Shown piece after piece: positions 42,126-50,752 of a stretch of 64,000 bases of DNA (positions are counted from its first letter, which is position 1; each line of letters starts with the position of its first letter). Made by a program: the position numbers and the translations under genes. Below the pieces are notes generated by a model. It was not told where the DNA came from. It saw nothing but the letters and a program-made list of their open reading frames with translations, and did no database searches. Where the stretch lies: positions 2,914,001-2,978,000 of the forward strand of contig NZ_BLJF01000001.1 of the NCBI RefSeq assembly GCF_009932335.1, read 5' to 3'. This DNA comes from Pseudomonas asiatica (GTDB lineage Bacteria; Pseudomonadota; Gammaproteobacteria; Pseudomonadales; Pseudomonadaceae).

Positions 42126-43407
42126 CGCGCATCTTGAGCAGATTATTGGCCATTTTCATCGTTCACCTAACACAGGCAAGAGCTACACCGGTAGCAACCG
42201 TTATGGCTACGACCCGAACGAGCAGCTACAGAGTACTCACCAGTCTCGCCCCAACTGGCGAGCGACACAGGTTGAGGATTTCAAGTACGACAAGGCTGGC
42301 AACCTATTCGACGGACCGAAGCTCCACGGCCTGATCAAGCACAACCGTGTGCTGGTCTATCAGGACAAGCGCTACCGCTATGACCGATTTGGGCGTATGT
42401 GTGAAAAACGAATCGGCAGCCATCTAGTGCAGCGCTTCGAGTATGACGCCGAGCAGCGGTTGGTATGCGTGGAGCAAGCGCGATACGAGGAGACCGAACG
42501 CATTGTGTTCGGCTACGACCCTCTGGGGCGGCGGATCAGCAAGGCGGTGTACAGGCACGGCGAAGCCGAGCCGGTACGCCATACGCTGTTTCACTGGCAG
42601 GGGTTGCGGTTACTGCAGGAGGTGCAAAGCGGGCTGCCCAGCCTTTTTGTCCATGCGAGTTTGTACGGCTATGGGCCGTTGGTACGCATAGACGGGAAAC
42701 CGGGTCAGGAAGACATACAGTATTTCCACACCAACTTGGCCGAGTTGCCCGAGCAGTTGACGGATGAACAGGGCCATACACTCTGGCGCAGTGACTATCA
42801 GGGTTCGGGCGCCATACGGGATGAATGGCACAGTCCACGACAAGAGCGTGAGCAGAATCTGAGATACCAAGGGCAATACCTTGACCGAGAGACGGGGCTT
42901 CACTACAACACTTTTAGATTCTATGATCCGGATATAGGCAGGTTTACGCAGGTAGACCCCATAGGTTTGGCTGGCGGCATAAATCTTAATATATACGCCC
43001 CTAACACACTAACCCATATCGACCCGCTAGGGCTGGCCGTAGAGCAAATTCCATACGGAAGCGGATTAAGTCAAAATGTAATCAACCAAAGAGCTATCGA
43101 CGGAAACCACACCGCAGCAAAGACAAATTATGCAGCCATCAGATACACTATTAACGACAAGGAGTACGTAGAAGTAATGAGAAATCACGGACCACTCCAC
43201 TCAGAAGAAAGACTCATCTCAAAATACGCCAACAGGAAAGAGGTGAAAATTATTGAAATATACTCTGAAAGACGACCCTGTACCGGCTGCAATTCTCTTG
43301 TGAATCGCTACTCCGCTAAAAACACATACAGCTTCCAATACAGCAGCTCTGGCAGAAGCCTATTGCAGCAAGCCTTGAACAGCATAAAGAAAACCACTTG
43401 CCCGTAG
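42124..43407 (+). pseudogene. rhs C-terminal core with deaminase-like toxin tip
   Basis: Plus-strand Rhs core end. YD repeats begin at SNRYGYDPNEQLQ; the hallmark GLHYNTFRFYDPDIGRFTQ and DPIGLAGG...IDPLGLA close the shell at 43038. A GTG at 42349 could start a 352-residue product, but the Rhs N-terminus is missing. The tip (43039-43407, about 122 residues, AT-rich) has a zinc-deaminase layout: His284-Ser-Glu286 (GPLHSEERL) and Cys311-x2-Cys314 (RRPCTGCNSLV), counted from 42349. This suggests a nucleic-acid or nucleotide deaminase toxin of the polymorphic-toxin deaminase superfamily. The tip frame itself is undamaged. Confidence 0.8.
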
Positions 43408-43416
43408 GAGAAAAAC

Positions 43417-43944
43417 ATGGAGCTTCCTTTCGTGAAATTTCAAGCCCAATACACCAACATGGAAAATGGTGCAATTGATAATTCCGTCGTACTTTCCGAC
43501 GTACGGAGCAAAGCCTGTCTATTGCCACCCTACAAAAACAACAAAACAGAGTTCTATAATACGCTATACCACATCCCAGCACTGAATAAGCACTTTGCTT
43601 TCTTTGGGCACGACTTCACCGGATGTTTCTTTGTCAACAAAGAGGACTCATCCATCGGATACATGTTTGAAAACGACGAGCTGACCAACACTGCATATTG
43701 CAACTCCACAATAAATCTCTTCATAACCTTTCACAACCTATTTATAAACCTAATAACTAGAATAATTAGCATTGAAATATTAGATACCGACAAGCAGATC
43801 GCCACACTTGAAAAGCTTTATTCCGAGATAGACAGGAGAGCCATGGCTGATGAGAATAACTTTTGGGTCATGCGCCTCTATGAGTTATCAGAAGATTTTT
43901 TCCCGCTGGATGACTCGAGAATAAAGCTCTACCAATCATTATAG
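43417..43944 (+). CDS. Probable immunity protein (SUKH-4-like) for the deaminase tip
   Basis: A 175-residue AT-rich gene 9 bp after the toxin, with TAGGAG 6 nt before its ATG. HFAFFGHDFTGCFFVNKEDS and NDELTNTAYCNSTINLFITF resemble the SUKH-4 immunity fold (Gly-rich turn, then Asn-Ser before a helix). No signal peptide or membrane segment, fitting a cytoplasmic partner. Identification rests on position plus this loose resemblance. Confidence 0.68.
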   Translation: MELPFVKFQAQYTNMENGAIDNSVVLSDVRSKACLLPPYKNNKTEFYNTLYHIPALNKHFAFFGHDFTGCFFVNKEDSSIGYMFENDELTNTAYCNSTINLFITFHNLFINLITRIISIEILDTDKQIATLEKLYSEIDRRAMADENNFWVMRLYELSEDFFPLDDSRIKLYQSL

Positions 43945-44310
43945 CAAGCACAACTAGCAATCTCACACACGGGCAAGTTCGGGGACAAGGCAGTACTTCA
44001 TAGAGAACTTTTAAACACGAATAGTGTATATGCGAATGGCTCACGCGGAATTTTGGCTCAAGGCGGTGCGACCCCAGACATCGCCGAAAATGGCGCACGA
44101 CTTTGGGGAATGCAGCCAACAAAACTAGCTCAACCTGACAACCCAGGAAAAACTCTAGCGGAAACAGATGGCAATTACCATGCTGGAAAACATATACATG
44201 GGAAATACAACGACAAACAAATATACCAAATTTTACGAAACGCAAAAAAGAAAGGAATCAACTCTATCCGCATCTTGATGCGACATCACAAGACGCATGG
44301 AGACAGGGCG
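43945..44310 (+). pseudogene. Displaced toxin-tip remnant, unidentified
   Basis: An open stretch with no proper start, in the frame of the preceding gene after its TAG: GKFGDKAVLHRELLNTNSVY, ANGSRGILAQGGATPDIAEN, AGKHIHGKYNDKQIYQILRN. It reads like the C-terminal tip of another Rhs/polymorphic toxin left behind when the current tip arrived, with its immunity-like gene following. No family recognised. An ATG at 44053 exists without a ribosome site. Confidence 0.45.
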
Positions 44311-44970
44311 ATGGAAAAACTTTTACGCATGCGGTGGATAATGAAAATTACAGCCCCCTTCCTACAGAGCCAAATATTAACCCTAAAAGACGAATTTGAT
44401 CAATACACCACAATGGTCAGACCTACACTTGAAGCATGCAAACTACACGTTACCGAATGGCGACTCTCACTTGGCAAATCCCTAGAATTAATACCGTTTG
44501 AACTTATAATCCCCAGCATACTTAATACAAAATTTCGAGCAATTAGCAAACCCACAAAATCAGACTTGAGATCAAAGAACCTAATGAAGTACGGGCTTGA
44601 CGCTACCGGAGAACCGATCCTATCAATAGGCCGCCTGGACAAGAATATTGATAAATTTGGCGAAATTGTGAGATTCAAATATGACGACCTGATATTAAAC
44701 TGTCAAATCTTTCCAGTAGACCACAAAAAGGATAGACTCTCATCTATCACCAAAATAATTCACCAAGAAAACATACAATACTATATAACTATAAACCCAC
44801 CACACAACTGGAGCATTAGAACAAACCTAATCAAACAAGACAAAATACATAGAAGCACGATCATGGCCGCAACTTGGCATCATCAATTAGATTATGATTT
44901 TATTTATAACACCGTAGAAAATCTCGAGAAGATCGTCGTCGGAAATCATATACATTGGTCACCCCTATGA
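44311..44970 (+). CDS. Hypothetical protein, possible orphan immunity protein
   Basis: A 219-residue AT-rich gene (MEKLLRMRWIMKITAPFLQS; LGKSLELIPFELIIPSIL; NHIHWSPL at the end). GGAG lies 9 nt before the ATG at 44311, which is why this start is preferred over 44053. No known domain, no signal peptide. Position behind a toxin-tip-like stretch suggests an orphan immunity protein. Confidence 0.55.
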   Translation: MEKLLRMRWIMKITAPFLQSQILTLKDEFDQYTTMVRPTLEACKLHVTEWRLSLGKSLELIPFELIIPSILNTKFRAISKPTKSDLRSKNLMKYGLDATGEPILSIGRLDKNIDKFGEIVRFKYDDLILNCQIFPVDHKKDRLSSITKIIHQENIQYYITINPPHNWSIRTNLIKQDKIHRSTIMAATWHHQLDYDFIYNTVENLEKIVVGNHIHWSPL

Positions 44971-45096
44971 AAACTCCGAACAAGTTAGCCCGAGCGCTCA
45001 ATGAGCAATATATTGACGCCTTAGCGCCGATTTCTCTGACGTCAATTGCCTCAAAGCCAAGGCTTTGCCCTGGTTCGCGGGTACCACAGGCGCACC

Positions 45097-45245
45097 TCAC
45101 CCTACAGCGCTCAATAACTGCCGACGCGCCATCGACAGATTCGACAGCGCAAACAATGTCGTCAGTTGCGTCGTATTCTTGGCCAAGCGGCGATAGCGAG
45201 ACCGAGTATGACGACGAAGGGTTCTACGAAGATAGCGACGGTCAA
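45097..45245 (-). mobile_element. IS5-like transposase, C-terminal fragment
   Basis: The minus strand reads RSRYRRLAKNTTQLTTLFAL, then SNLSMARRQLLSAVG and a stop, similar to the ends of IS5-type transposases (R-x-RRLAKN...). The rest of the gene and the inverted repeats were not found. Confidence 0.5.
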
Positions 45246-45279
45246 CTCTAGGTTTCATAGCAAAGCGGCGACAGGCTAC

Positions 45280-45595
45280 CAAGTGACGACCTCAACGTAT
45301 TGGCGGGTGAACCCGGTTGCACACAAAGGCAAACAACTCACCAGCCTGCAGGAAGAAGCCGCCGGCGCAGATGTAAGCACGCGCTACTAACAGACGGCCG
45401 TGCTGGTCCCCGGCCGGACCGAATGGCGCCCTGCCCCACTGCCAAAACTACGCGTTGACGGTCCGCACATAGCTACCGTGGTCGGCCCGAAGGGAGAAGA
45501 GATCTATTGCGATGAGTGGGGCCGAGTAAAGGTCAGCTTTCCCTGGGACCGTGAAAGCCAGAACAACGAGTTTAGCTCCTGTTGGGGCGGGTATC
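45280..45595 (+). pseudogene. vgrG: vgrG fragment with in-frame stop
   Basis: Plus-frame VgrG sequence: NPVAHKGKQLTSLQEEA, VSTRY, stop TAA at 45388-45390, then in the same frame [56 protein letters not shown], ending at FSSCW. This is the gp27-to-gp5 junction of a VgrG spike. Both ends are missing and one codon has become a stop (TRYEN expected, TRY-stop found). Confidence 0.85.
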
Positions 45596-45616
45596 CTAAG
45601 GCTAGGCCGGTAGCTG

Positions 45617-45685
45617 CTAGGGCTTGATGAAGAGCTCGGAGACCACACCCCACACCTCGTCCGAGTATTCGTAACGCTTAGCCAT
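45617..45685 (-). mobile_element. Transposase N-terminal fragment, 22 aa
   Basis: ATG at 45685 then MAKRYEYSDEVWGVVSELFI and KP-stop, the usual opening of IS5-family transposases in Pseudomonas (MAKRYELSDEAW type). It abuts the vgrG remnant, marking an old IS junction. 45686-45828 shows no gene. Confidence 0.6.
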
Positions 45686-45825
45686 CACAGAATGCCTTTC
45701 CGTCGATGCCGGGGAATTCTGCAAAGTTTCAGCGTTCGGGGCGGTGATTGGGTTATTTGGGATTTCGTACAAAGCCTGGAAAGGCCCGAATGCCCATGGA
45801 TCCTGATGGATCTGACTGAAACGAA

Positions 45826-45849
45826 AACAGACGCCGAAGCGTCTTTTTT
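45826..45849 (-). terminator. Terminator downstream of tRNA-Gly
   Basis: On the minus strand AGACGC-TTCG-GCGTCT, a UUCG tetraloop stem at 45829-45844, followed by GTTTTCGTTT. It also carries a T-run on the plus side and may act in both directions. Confidence 0.7.
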
Positions 45850-45891
45850 CAATGATTTACAGACTTCCAAAGAACCCTGTAAATCTATATT

Positions 45892-45967
<76 letters not shown>

Positions 45968-46031
45968 GTCGTGATGGGTGCCATTCTAGCGATTTCTAAA
46001 ACAGCGTCAACCCCTTGATTCAAAAAAACTT

Positions 46032-46592
46032 TTATTTCTGCTCAGAGCCTTCGCGCAGGTGAGGCCAGGCGGCCAGCAGGTAGTGCACCATCGACCACAG
46101 GGTCAGCCCCGCCGCCACCAGCAGCAGCGCGTAACCGAGGATTACCCAGAAGGTCACCGCCGGCGGGTTGGCCAGCAGGATCACCAGCGCCAGCATCTGC
46201 GCCGCGGTTTTCCACTTGCCGAGGTTGGACACCGCCACATGCGCCCGCGCGCCCAGTTCGGCCATCCACTCGCGCAACGCCGAAACCACGATCTCGCGGC
46301 CGATGATCACCGCGGCCGGCAGGGTCAGCCAGAAGTTGGCGTGGGTCTGCACCAGCAGCACCAGGGCCACCGCCACCATCAGCTTGTCGGCCACTGGGTC
46401 GAGGAAGGCACCGAACGGCGTGCTCTGCTGAAGACGACGCGCCAGGTAGCCATCCAGCCAGTCAGTGGCGGCGGCAACGGCGAACACACTGCTGGCGGCC
46501 ATGTAGCTCCAGTGGTAGGGCATATAGAACAGCAGGATGAAGATCGGGATGAGCAGGACGCGTAGAACGGTGAGCAGGTTTGGAATATTCAT
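46032..46592 (-). CDS. pgsA: CDP-diacylglycerol-glycerol-3-phosphate 3-phosphatidyltransferase
   Basis: A 186-residue membrane enzyme making phosphatidylglycerol phosphate. The CDP-alcohol phosphotransferase motif is complete: [20 protein letters not shown] then LDPVADK. Several membrane helices. Start [12 protein letters not shown] at 46592. Follows uvrC in the usual gacA-uvrC-pgsA order. Confidence 0.95.
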   Translation of the reverse strand: MNIPNLLTVLRVLLIPIFILLFYMPYHWSYMAASSVFAVAAATDWLDGYLARRLQQSTPFGAFLDPVADKLMVAVALVLLVQTHANFWLTLPAAVIIGREIVVSALREWMAELGARAHVAVSNLGKWKTAAQMLALVILLANPPAVTFWVILGYALLLVAAGLTLWSMVHYLLAAWPHLREGSEQK

Positions 46593-46624
46593 CGGTACGA
46601 CTGGCCGCAAGTTGAGCCCGCATT

Positions 46625-48448
46625 CTACTCGCTATGCAGGCTGGCATAAATCGACTCGGCAAGCTTTTTACTGATGCCGGGTGCTTTGGCGATTTCATCG
46701 ACACTGGCGCGGTTGAGCTCCTGCAGGCCGCCGAAATGTTTCAGCAGGTCGCGCCGGCGCTTGGGCCCTACCCCGGCCACATCCTCCAGGCTGGACACCC
46801 GGCGGGCCTTGCCGCGGCGGGCGCGGTGGCCGGTGATGGCGAAACGGTGGGCCTCGTCGCGGATCTGCTGGATCAGGTGCAAGGCCGGTGAGTCGCCCTT
46901 GAGGGTGAACTCATGGTGCACGTCGTTCAGGTACAGGGTTTCGAAACCGGCCTTGCGCGTCACGCCCTTGGCCACGCCAAGCAGGGTCAGGTCGCTGAAG
47001 CCAAGCTCCTGCATCACGTCACGGGCCATGTTCAGCTGGCCTTTGCCGCCGTCCACCAGCAGCACGTCGGGCAGCTTGCCCTCGCCATCCTTGATGCGCC
47101 CGTATCGGCGGGTCAGGGCCTGGTGCATGGCGGCGTAGTCGTCACCAGCGGTGACGCCTTCGATGTTGAAGCGGCGGTAGTCGGACTTGAGCGGGCCTTC
47201 GGGGCCGAACACCACGCAGCTGGCCACGGTGGCTTCGCCGCTGGAATGGCTGATGTCGTAGCACTCCAGGCGCTGCGGCACCTCGTCCAGGCCCAGCACC
47301 TCGGCCAGGGCCTCGAAACGTGCGGCCATGTGCTGGCGGTTGGCCAGGCGCGCATTGAGCGCCTGCTCGGCGTTGGTCACCGCCAGCTGCTGCCAGCGGG
47401 CGCGGGTACCGCGTACCCGGTGGCTGATGGTCAACTCGCGGCCGCGCAGGGTCTGCAGGGCTTCGCTGATGGCGGCGAAGTCTTCGTGCACCACGTTGAC
47501 GATCAGTTCGCCCGGCAATTCGCGCTCGGCATTGCCCAGGTAATACTGGGAGAGGAAAGCGGCCATCACTTCGGCCACCTCCTCCTCGATGCCCACCTGC
47601 GGGAAGAAGTTCTTGCTGCCCAGCACCCGCCCGCCACGCACGCTGATCAGGTGCACGCAGGCGCCACCGGGGTTGACGAAGGCGGCGATAACGTCGACGT
47701 CGCCGCTGCCGCCTTCGATGTACTGCTGGTCCTGGACGCGGCGCAGCAAGGCGATCTGATCGCGCAGCTCGGCGGCCTTCTCGAAATTGAGGGCCATGGC
47801 GGCCTTCTCCATCTCGGCATTGAGCTCGTTGCCCAGTTGCTGGCTACGCCCTTCGAGGAACATCACCGAGTGGCGCACGTCCTCGGCATATTCCTCGGCG
47901 GTCACCAGGCCCGTGCAGGGCCCTTTGCAGCGTTTGATCTGGTACTGCAGGCATGGCCGGGTGCGGTTGGCGTAGTAGCTGTCTTCGCACTGGCGCACCG
48001 AAAAGGCCTTTTGCAGCAGGCTGAGGCTTTCGCGAATGGCGCCTGCGCTGGGGTACGGGCCAAAGTAGCGGCCCTTGGCCTTCTTTGCCCCACGGTGAAT
48101 GCCCAGCCGCGGAAACTCGCCGTCGGAAAGGAACACGTAGGGGTAGGATTTGTCATCGCGCAGCAGGATGTTGTACGGCGGCCGCCACTCCTTGATCAGG
48201 TTCTGCTCCAGCAGCAGCGCCTCGGTTTCGTTGGCGGTGATGGTGGTTTCGACCTGGGCGATGCGGGCCACCAGCGCGGCGGTCTTGGGCGCCAGGCCGG
48301 TCTTGCGGAAATAGCTGGCCAGGCGCTTCTTGAGGTTCTTGGCCTTGCCCACATAAAGCAGCCGGGCTTCGCCGTCGAACATCCGGTAGACGCCCGGGCG
48401 ACCACTGCAGGTAGCCAGGAATGCGCTGGCATCGAAAACTTGGGACAT
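46625..48448 (-). CDS. uvrC: Excinuclease ABC subunit C
   Basis: A 607-residue nucleotide-excision-repair nuclease: GIY-YIG domain ([20 protein letters not shown]), UVR motif ([17 protein letters not shown]), the RNase H-like nuclease ([35 protein letters not shown]) and C-terminal helix-hairpin-helix ([19 protein letters not shown]). Six bp downstream of gacA. Confidence 0.97.
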   Translation of the reverse strand: MSQVFDASAFLATCSGRPGVYRMFDGEARLLYVGKAKNLKKRLASYFRKTGLAPKTAALVARIAQVETTITANETEALLLEQNLIKEWRPPYNILLRDDKSYPYVFLSDGEFPRLGIHRGAKKAKGRYFGPYPSAGAIRESLSLLQKAFSVRQCEDSYYANRTRPCLQYQIKRCKGPCTGLVTAEEYAEDVRHSVMFLEGRSQQLGNELNAEMEKAAMALNFEKAAELRDQIALLRRVQDQQYIEGGSGDVDVIAAFVNPGGACVHLISVRGGRVLGSKNFFPQVGIEEEVAEVMAAFLSQYYLGNAERELPGELIVNVVHEDFAAISEALQTLRGRELTISHRVRGTRARWQQLAVTNAEQALNARLANRQHMAARFEALAEVLGLDEVPQRLECYDISHSSGEATVASCVVFGPEGPLKSDYRRFNIEGVTAGDDYAAMHQALTRRYGRIKDGEGKLPDVLLVDGGKGQLNMARDVMQELGFSDLTLLGVAKGVTRKAGFETLYLNDVHHEFTLKGDSPALHLIQQIRDEAHRFAITGHRARRGKARRVSSLEDVAGVGPKRRRDLLKHFGGLQELNRASVDEIAKAPGISKKLAESIYASLHSE

Positions 48449-48454
48449 GAGGTT

Positions 48455-49093
48455 TTACAGGCTTGCGTCGACCATGCCGTGGCGAACGGCCAGCAACGTC
48501 AGTTCGACGTCGCTGGTGACCGAGAGTTTTTCAAAGATCCGATAACGGTAAGTATTGACGGTCTTGGGCGAGAGGCACAACTTGTCGGAGATGATCTGCA
48601 CTTTCTGGCAGCCGACGATCATCAGGGCAATCTGGATTTCCCGCTCCGACAAGGCATCGAACGGCGAGCCCTGTGGCTGGAATGGCTTCAGCGCCATCTG
48701 CTGGGCAATCTGCGGGCTGATGTAGCGCTGGCCGGCGAAGGCCAGGCGGATGGCCTGGACCATTTCGTCAAGGCCGGCGCCCTTGGTCAGGTAGCCAGCA
48801 GCGCCGGCCTGCAACAGGCGCGTGGGGAACGGGTCTTCCTCGCACACGGTCACGGCAACCACCTTGATGTCCGGGTGGCTGCGCAGCAGCTTGCGGGTGG
48901 CCTCCAGGCCGCCGATGCCGGGCATTTTCACATCCATCAGCACCACATCCGGCTTCAGTTCACGGGCCAGCCTGAGTGCCGACTCGCCCGAATCGCCCTC
49001 ACCCACCACCTGCAGGCCATCGATGTCGGCCAGCATGCGTGTAATACCGGTTCGTACCAGATCGTGATCGTCGACCACTAAGACCCTAATCAA
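48455..49093 (-). CDS. gacA: Response regulator GacA
   Basis: A 213-residue NarL/FixJ-type regulator, partner of GacS, which switches on Rsm small RNAs. Receiver domain with DDHDLVRTG and phospho-Asp in VVLMDVKMPG; LuxR-type HTH (LSEREIQIALMIVGCQKVQI; LCLSPKTVNTYRYRIFEKL). The start is probably TTG at 49093 (L/M-IRVLVVDDHD) with GAGG 7 nt before it; the in-frame GTG at 49099 is too close to that site. Confidence 0.96.
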   Translation of the reverse strand: MIRVLVVDDHDLVRTGITRMLADIDGLQVVGEGDSGESALRLARELKPDVVLMDVKMPGIGGLEATRKLLRSHPDIKVVAVTVCEEDPFPTRLLQAGAAGYLTKGAGLDEMVQAIRLAFAGQRYISPQIAQQMALKPFQPQGSPFDALSEREIQIALMIVGCQKVQIISDKLCLSPKTVNTYRYRIFEKLSVTSDVELTLLAVRHGMVDASL

Positions 49094-49156
49094 GCACACA
49101 CCTCGTCAGCAGGGCGATTGGATCCCGCCACCTTAACAAAATTTTTCACGGCGGAC

Positions 49157-49546
49157 CTAACGCATTCCTTCCGTAAGAAACCCCTGACGTTCAACCGTAA
49201 GCGGCCTCACTGTCTGCCGGGATTTGTCGTTGTTGGTCAAACGCCGCAACAAGTGCCAGAGTGCCGCCTGATCGTCGAACGACAACTGCCGGAAAGCCCC
49301 CAGCAAACCGGACTCATCGGCGCTCAGCCCCTCGAGCGGTGCCGGGGTGCGGATACCGCTGAGCACATAGAGTGCATCCACGCCCCGGGTTGCCAATGCC
49401 GCCAGGTAATCGACCCGCGGCGAGCGTTCACCACTCTCGTATTTGCCCTGGGCATTGGGTTCGACCCCACCGATATCGCCAAACACGCGCTGGGTCATCC
49501 CCAGACGCTCACGCTCTTCCCGCAGCCGCGGACCGATTCCATTCAT
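49157..49546 (-). CDS. XRE-family regulator
   Basis: A 129-residue protein with an N-terminal helix-turn-helix (GPRLREERERLGMTQRVFGD, then SGERSPRVDYLAALATRGVD) and a short C-terminal part (LSFDDQAALWHLLRRLTNND). Start at 49546 has AAGGAG upstream; the extension to 49648 has none. Function unknown. Confidence 0.85.
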   Translation of the reverse strand: MNGIGPRLREERERLGMTQRVFGDIGGVEPNAQGKYESGERSPRVDYLAALATRGVDALYVLSGIRTPAPLEGLSADESGLLGAFRQLSFDDQAALWHLLRRLTNNDKSRQTVRPLTVERQGFLTEGMR

Positions 49547-49663
49547 GGGGGGCTCCTTATCCCTGATCACACTCATGTACGGCCTACCCACCTGCAGGCA
49601 GCCGTGAACGCCTGAGTTCACTATGCCGATGCTCACCAGTCGCGACAAGCCATCATTGAGCTA

Positions 49664-50095
49664 TTAGTCGATCGTGCGCTGCATGCGCACAAAGCATTCG
49701 TCCTCACCCATTTCGACGAAGCCGTGGCGCTGGTAGAGCACGCGCGCCGGGTTGCTGCGAAACACCATCAGCCGCAGCAGCGGCAGGTGCCGCTGGCGGG
49801 CCCACAGTGCCAACTGCTCCAGCACCCAGCTGCCGACTCCACGCCGACGGTGCTCGGGTAACAGGTGCAACTCGCGGATGAACAGCGCCTGGCGGTCCTG
49901 GCTGAGGCTGCAGAAGCCGAGTACCGCGTCGCCTTCGGTCACCAGCCACTGCTCGCGCCAGCCCCAGGCTTCGTCGAAGGCTTCCTCTAGCCACAGCAGG
50001 TCATATTCGCGGTAGTACGGCAGCATGGCGCGGCGCGTGAGGTCGCGGGCGAAGGTGCGGTGGGTGTCGTTGGCGGGGGTCAGTTTCAGTGACAT
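49664..50095 (-). CDS. GNAT-family acetyltransferase
   Basis: A 143-residue N-acetyltransferase: DAVLGFCSLSQDRQALFIRE, the acetyl-CoA loop LLPEHRRRGVGSWVLEQLA and VLYQRHGFVEMGEDECFVRM. Substrate unknown. Start ATG 50095; a GTG three bases earlier is possible. Confidence 0.88.
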   Translation of the reverse strand: MSLKLTPANDTHRTFARDLTRRAMLPYYREYDLLWLEEAFDEAWGWREQWLVTEGDAVLGFCSLSQDRQALFIRELHLLPEHRRRGVGSWVLEQLALWARQRHLPLLRLMVFRSNPARVLYQRHGFVEMGEDECFVRMQRTID

Positions 50096-50126
50096 CACAT
50101 TTCATACTCTTCGGTTTGCCAGGCCC

Positions 50127-50220
50127 GGCCCTATCGCCGGCAAGCCAGCTCCCACAGGTACAGCGATAGCCTTGAAGGCAGCGCAGTACCTGTGGGAGCT
50201 GGCTTGCCGGCGATAGGGCC
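50127..50220. repeat. REP inverted pair
   Basis: GGCCCTATCGCCGGCAAGCC plus AGCTCCCACAGGTA, repeated inverted at 50187-50220. Same subtype as the pairs at 52395 and 56397. Confidence 0.88.
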
Positions 50221-50237
50221 AGTACAACGAACACCAA

Positions 50238-50624
50238 TCATTGGGCGTAGCACACGGGCGAACTGCCGGGCCCACGCCGGTCCAGTTCGTCCTCCAGCCA
50301 TTCAGCCAACACCCGGGCATTGTTGTGCTCGGTATCCTTGCCCGCATAAAGCAATGTCAGCGTGCCCTTTCCGGCCAGGTCCAGCAGCGGGTACCAGTGC
50401 TCGGGGTGGGCCGCCAGCTCTTGCTGGTAACGCTGGGTGAAGCCCGCGAAATCCACTTCACCCTGGTGAAACGCCTTGCGCAACTCATCCGAGGGTGCAA
50501 CTTCGCGCAACCACTGCCCGTGCAGGTCTTCCTTGCGCTTGTTACGCGGCCACAGACGATCGACCAGCACGCGCTGACCGTCGTCTTGCTCAACCGCATC
50601 GTAGACACGCTTGCAGCGAATCAT
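50238..50624 (-). CDS. DUF488-family protein
   Basis: A 128-residue protein: VYDAVEQDDGQRVLVDRLWP, RNKRKEDLHGQWLREVAPSD, LTLLYAGKDTEHNNARVLAE, a typical DUF488 pattern. Biochemical role not established. Divergent from the phosphate transporter. Confidence 0.87.
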   Translation of the reverse strand: MIRCKRVYDAVEQDDGQRVLVDRLWPRNKRKEDLHGQWLREVAPSDELRKAFHQGEVDFAGFTQRYQQELAAHPEHWYPLLDLAGKGTLTLLYAGKDTEHNNARVLAEWLEDELDRRGPGSSPVCYAQ

Positions 50625-50752
50625 GGGTTTCTCCTGCCACTACCGTCCGTCTTGAGCCTAGATAAATCATTGATCGAGGTCACGGCCGGGTTACGAATTG
50701 TTTCTATGCTCAAGGCCTTCGGCACCCTTGCCACACCCCAACCGGAGCCATC

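Noticed and set aside
44967..45251. A 94-codon plus frame starting with an ATGA overlap after the 44311 gene
   Set aside because: It runs antisense through the transposase fragment and has Ser/Thr-rich low-complexity sequence; the overlap alone is weak evidence.
46913..49081. A 722-codon plus-strand frame opposite uvrC and gacA
   Set aside because: It covers two certain genes in antisense and has no domain resemblance.
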